Assembly (NCBI RefSeq): GCF_900112425.1
Contig: NZ_FOLP01000002.1
Location: 682,001 to 746,000, forward strand
Direction of reading: 5' to 3'
DNA: 64,000 bases
Source of the DNA: Variovorax sp. OK212
GTDB taxonomy: Bacteria; Pseudomonadota; Gammaproteobacteria; Burkholderiales; Burkholderiaceae_C
The notes below the pieces were generated by a model. That model made no database searches, had not been told where the DNA came from, and was given only the letters and a program-made list of their open reading frames with translations. Positions 63,587-64,000 of the stretch are shown in pieces. The first letter of the stretch is position 1. Each line of letters starts with the position of its first letter. The position numbers and the translations under genes were made by a program.

Positions 63587-64000
63587 TCAGCGCCGCACCT
63601 TCGCCTCGAGCAGGTCGCCCATGCCGATGCGCTTCGCGAACGCGATGCGCACGCGCTCCGACACCTCGAACACCTCGGCGGCGCCGTCGCCCACGAAATC
63701 GATCAGCGAGCGCATCGGCCGCGTGCCCGTGGGCAGGCCCACGATGCGCACGATCTCGTCGGCCACGGCCTGCGGGTCGGCGTTGTCGGGCGTGAGTGCC
63801 GACAGGCGATCGCCGATCTGGTCCATCACGCCGTCGTAGCGGGCGTAGGCGGCGGCGGTGGCCGCGTCGGCCGGCTTGCCCGCGCTCGGAAAATGGTCGG
63901 TGCCCCGGGTGAAGGCGCCCGGCACGACGATGGACGTCTCGATGCCGAAGCGCGCGATCTCGTAGGCCAGCGTCACCGCCAGCGAATCCATCGCGGCCTT
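63587..64000 (-). CDS. SDR-family oxidoreductase, C-terminal part (runs off window)
   Basis: 137 codons are visible with no start. The sequence begins KAAMDSLAVTLAYEIARFGI, where the first Lys is the catalytic one of the YxxxK motif, then SIVVPGAFTRGTDHF, the usual SDR post-active-site PG motif. It ends with an extended helical tail. The NAD(P)-binding half lies beyond the window edge. Substrate unknown. Confidence 0.9.
   Translation of the reverse strand, partial: KAAMDSLAVTLAYEIARFGIETSIVVPGAFTRGTDHFPSAGKPADAATAAAYARYDGVMDQIGDRLSALTPDNADPQAVADEIVRIVGLPTGTRPMRSLIDFVGDGAAEVFEVSERVRIAFAKRIGMGDLLEAKVRR

Overview
The window is GC-rich chromosomal DNA (about two thirds G+C by eye) from a betaproteobacterium. 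The gene set and protein style (CyoABCD with SURF1 and RegBA, FabV, IspH/FkpB, YeiH/LysR, abundant TonB receptors) point to the Burkholderiales, most probably Comamonadaceae close to Variovorax. The genus is an inference; no 16S rRNA gene is present.

Left flank (1-17.9 kb). A type VI secretion VgrG runs off the left edge. Next come a Sir2-type deacylase, an array of seven tRNA genes on the minus strand (Leu-UAG, Pro, Trp, Gln, Tyr, Cys, Leu-CAA in transcription order) and a 58-aa ORF with its own promoter and terminator. After these lie a secreted DUF2314 protein with a membrane partner, YeiH with a divergent LysR regulator, two TonB-dependent siderophore receptors, a methyltransferase, CstA with its small YbdD partner, and Sel1-repeat proteins.

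Genomic island (17.9-37.2 kb). A 19-bp direct repeat (17923-17941 and 37150-37168), one copy of which is the 3' end of a tRNA-Ser(CGA) gene, brackets about 19.2 kb. The insert starts with a P4-type tyrosine integrase. Its main cargo is a two-partner-secretion / contact-dependent inhibition locus on the minus strand in the order cdiA (3207 aa), cdiI, cdiB (the Burkholderia bcpA-I-B order), followed by a gene for a protein with three AP2-like domains. The rest is an IS5-family remnant, a DUF3987 primase/helicase-like gene, an unrecognised 243-aa gene and an IS21-family istB remnant. The toxin tip, the immunity gene and the start of the integrase are clearly richer in A+T than the surroundings.

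Right flank (37.2-64 kb). serS lies just upstream of the tRNA-Ser. Then come a VOC protein, an fkpB-ispH-dehydratase operon, radC-smr, a periplasmic 5'-nucleotidase, a truncated haemoglobin with a ferredoxin-reductase-like partner, fabV, a polar amino-acid ABC transporter ending in a 2-oxoglutarate oxygenase, a frameshifted HAD phosphatase, an MFS transporter and the cyoABCD-SURF1-regB-regA respiratory cluster. A haemolysin III/PAQR protein, slyX and a partial SDR gene close the window. Two copies of a palindromic intergenic repeat sit at 42981-43113 and 49732-49849.

The most interesting system is the island-borne CDI locus; the tRNA array next to the island is the second point of interest. 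All functions are read from motifs in the translated sequence; no database search was possible.
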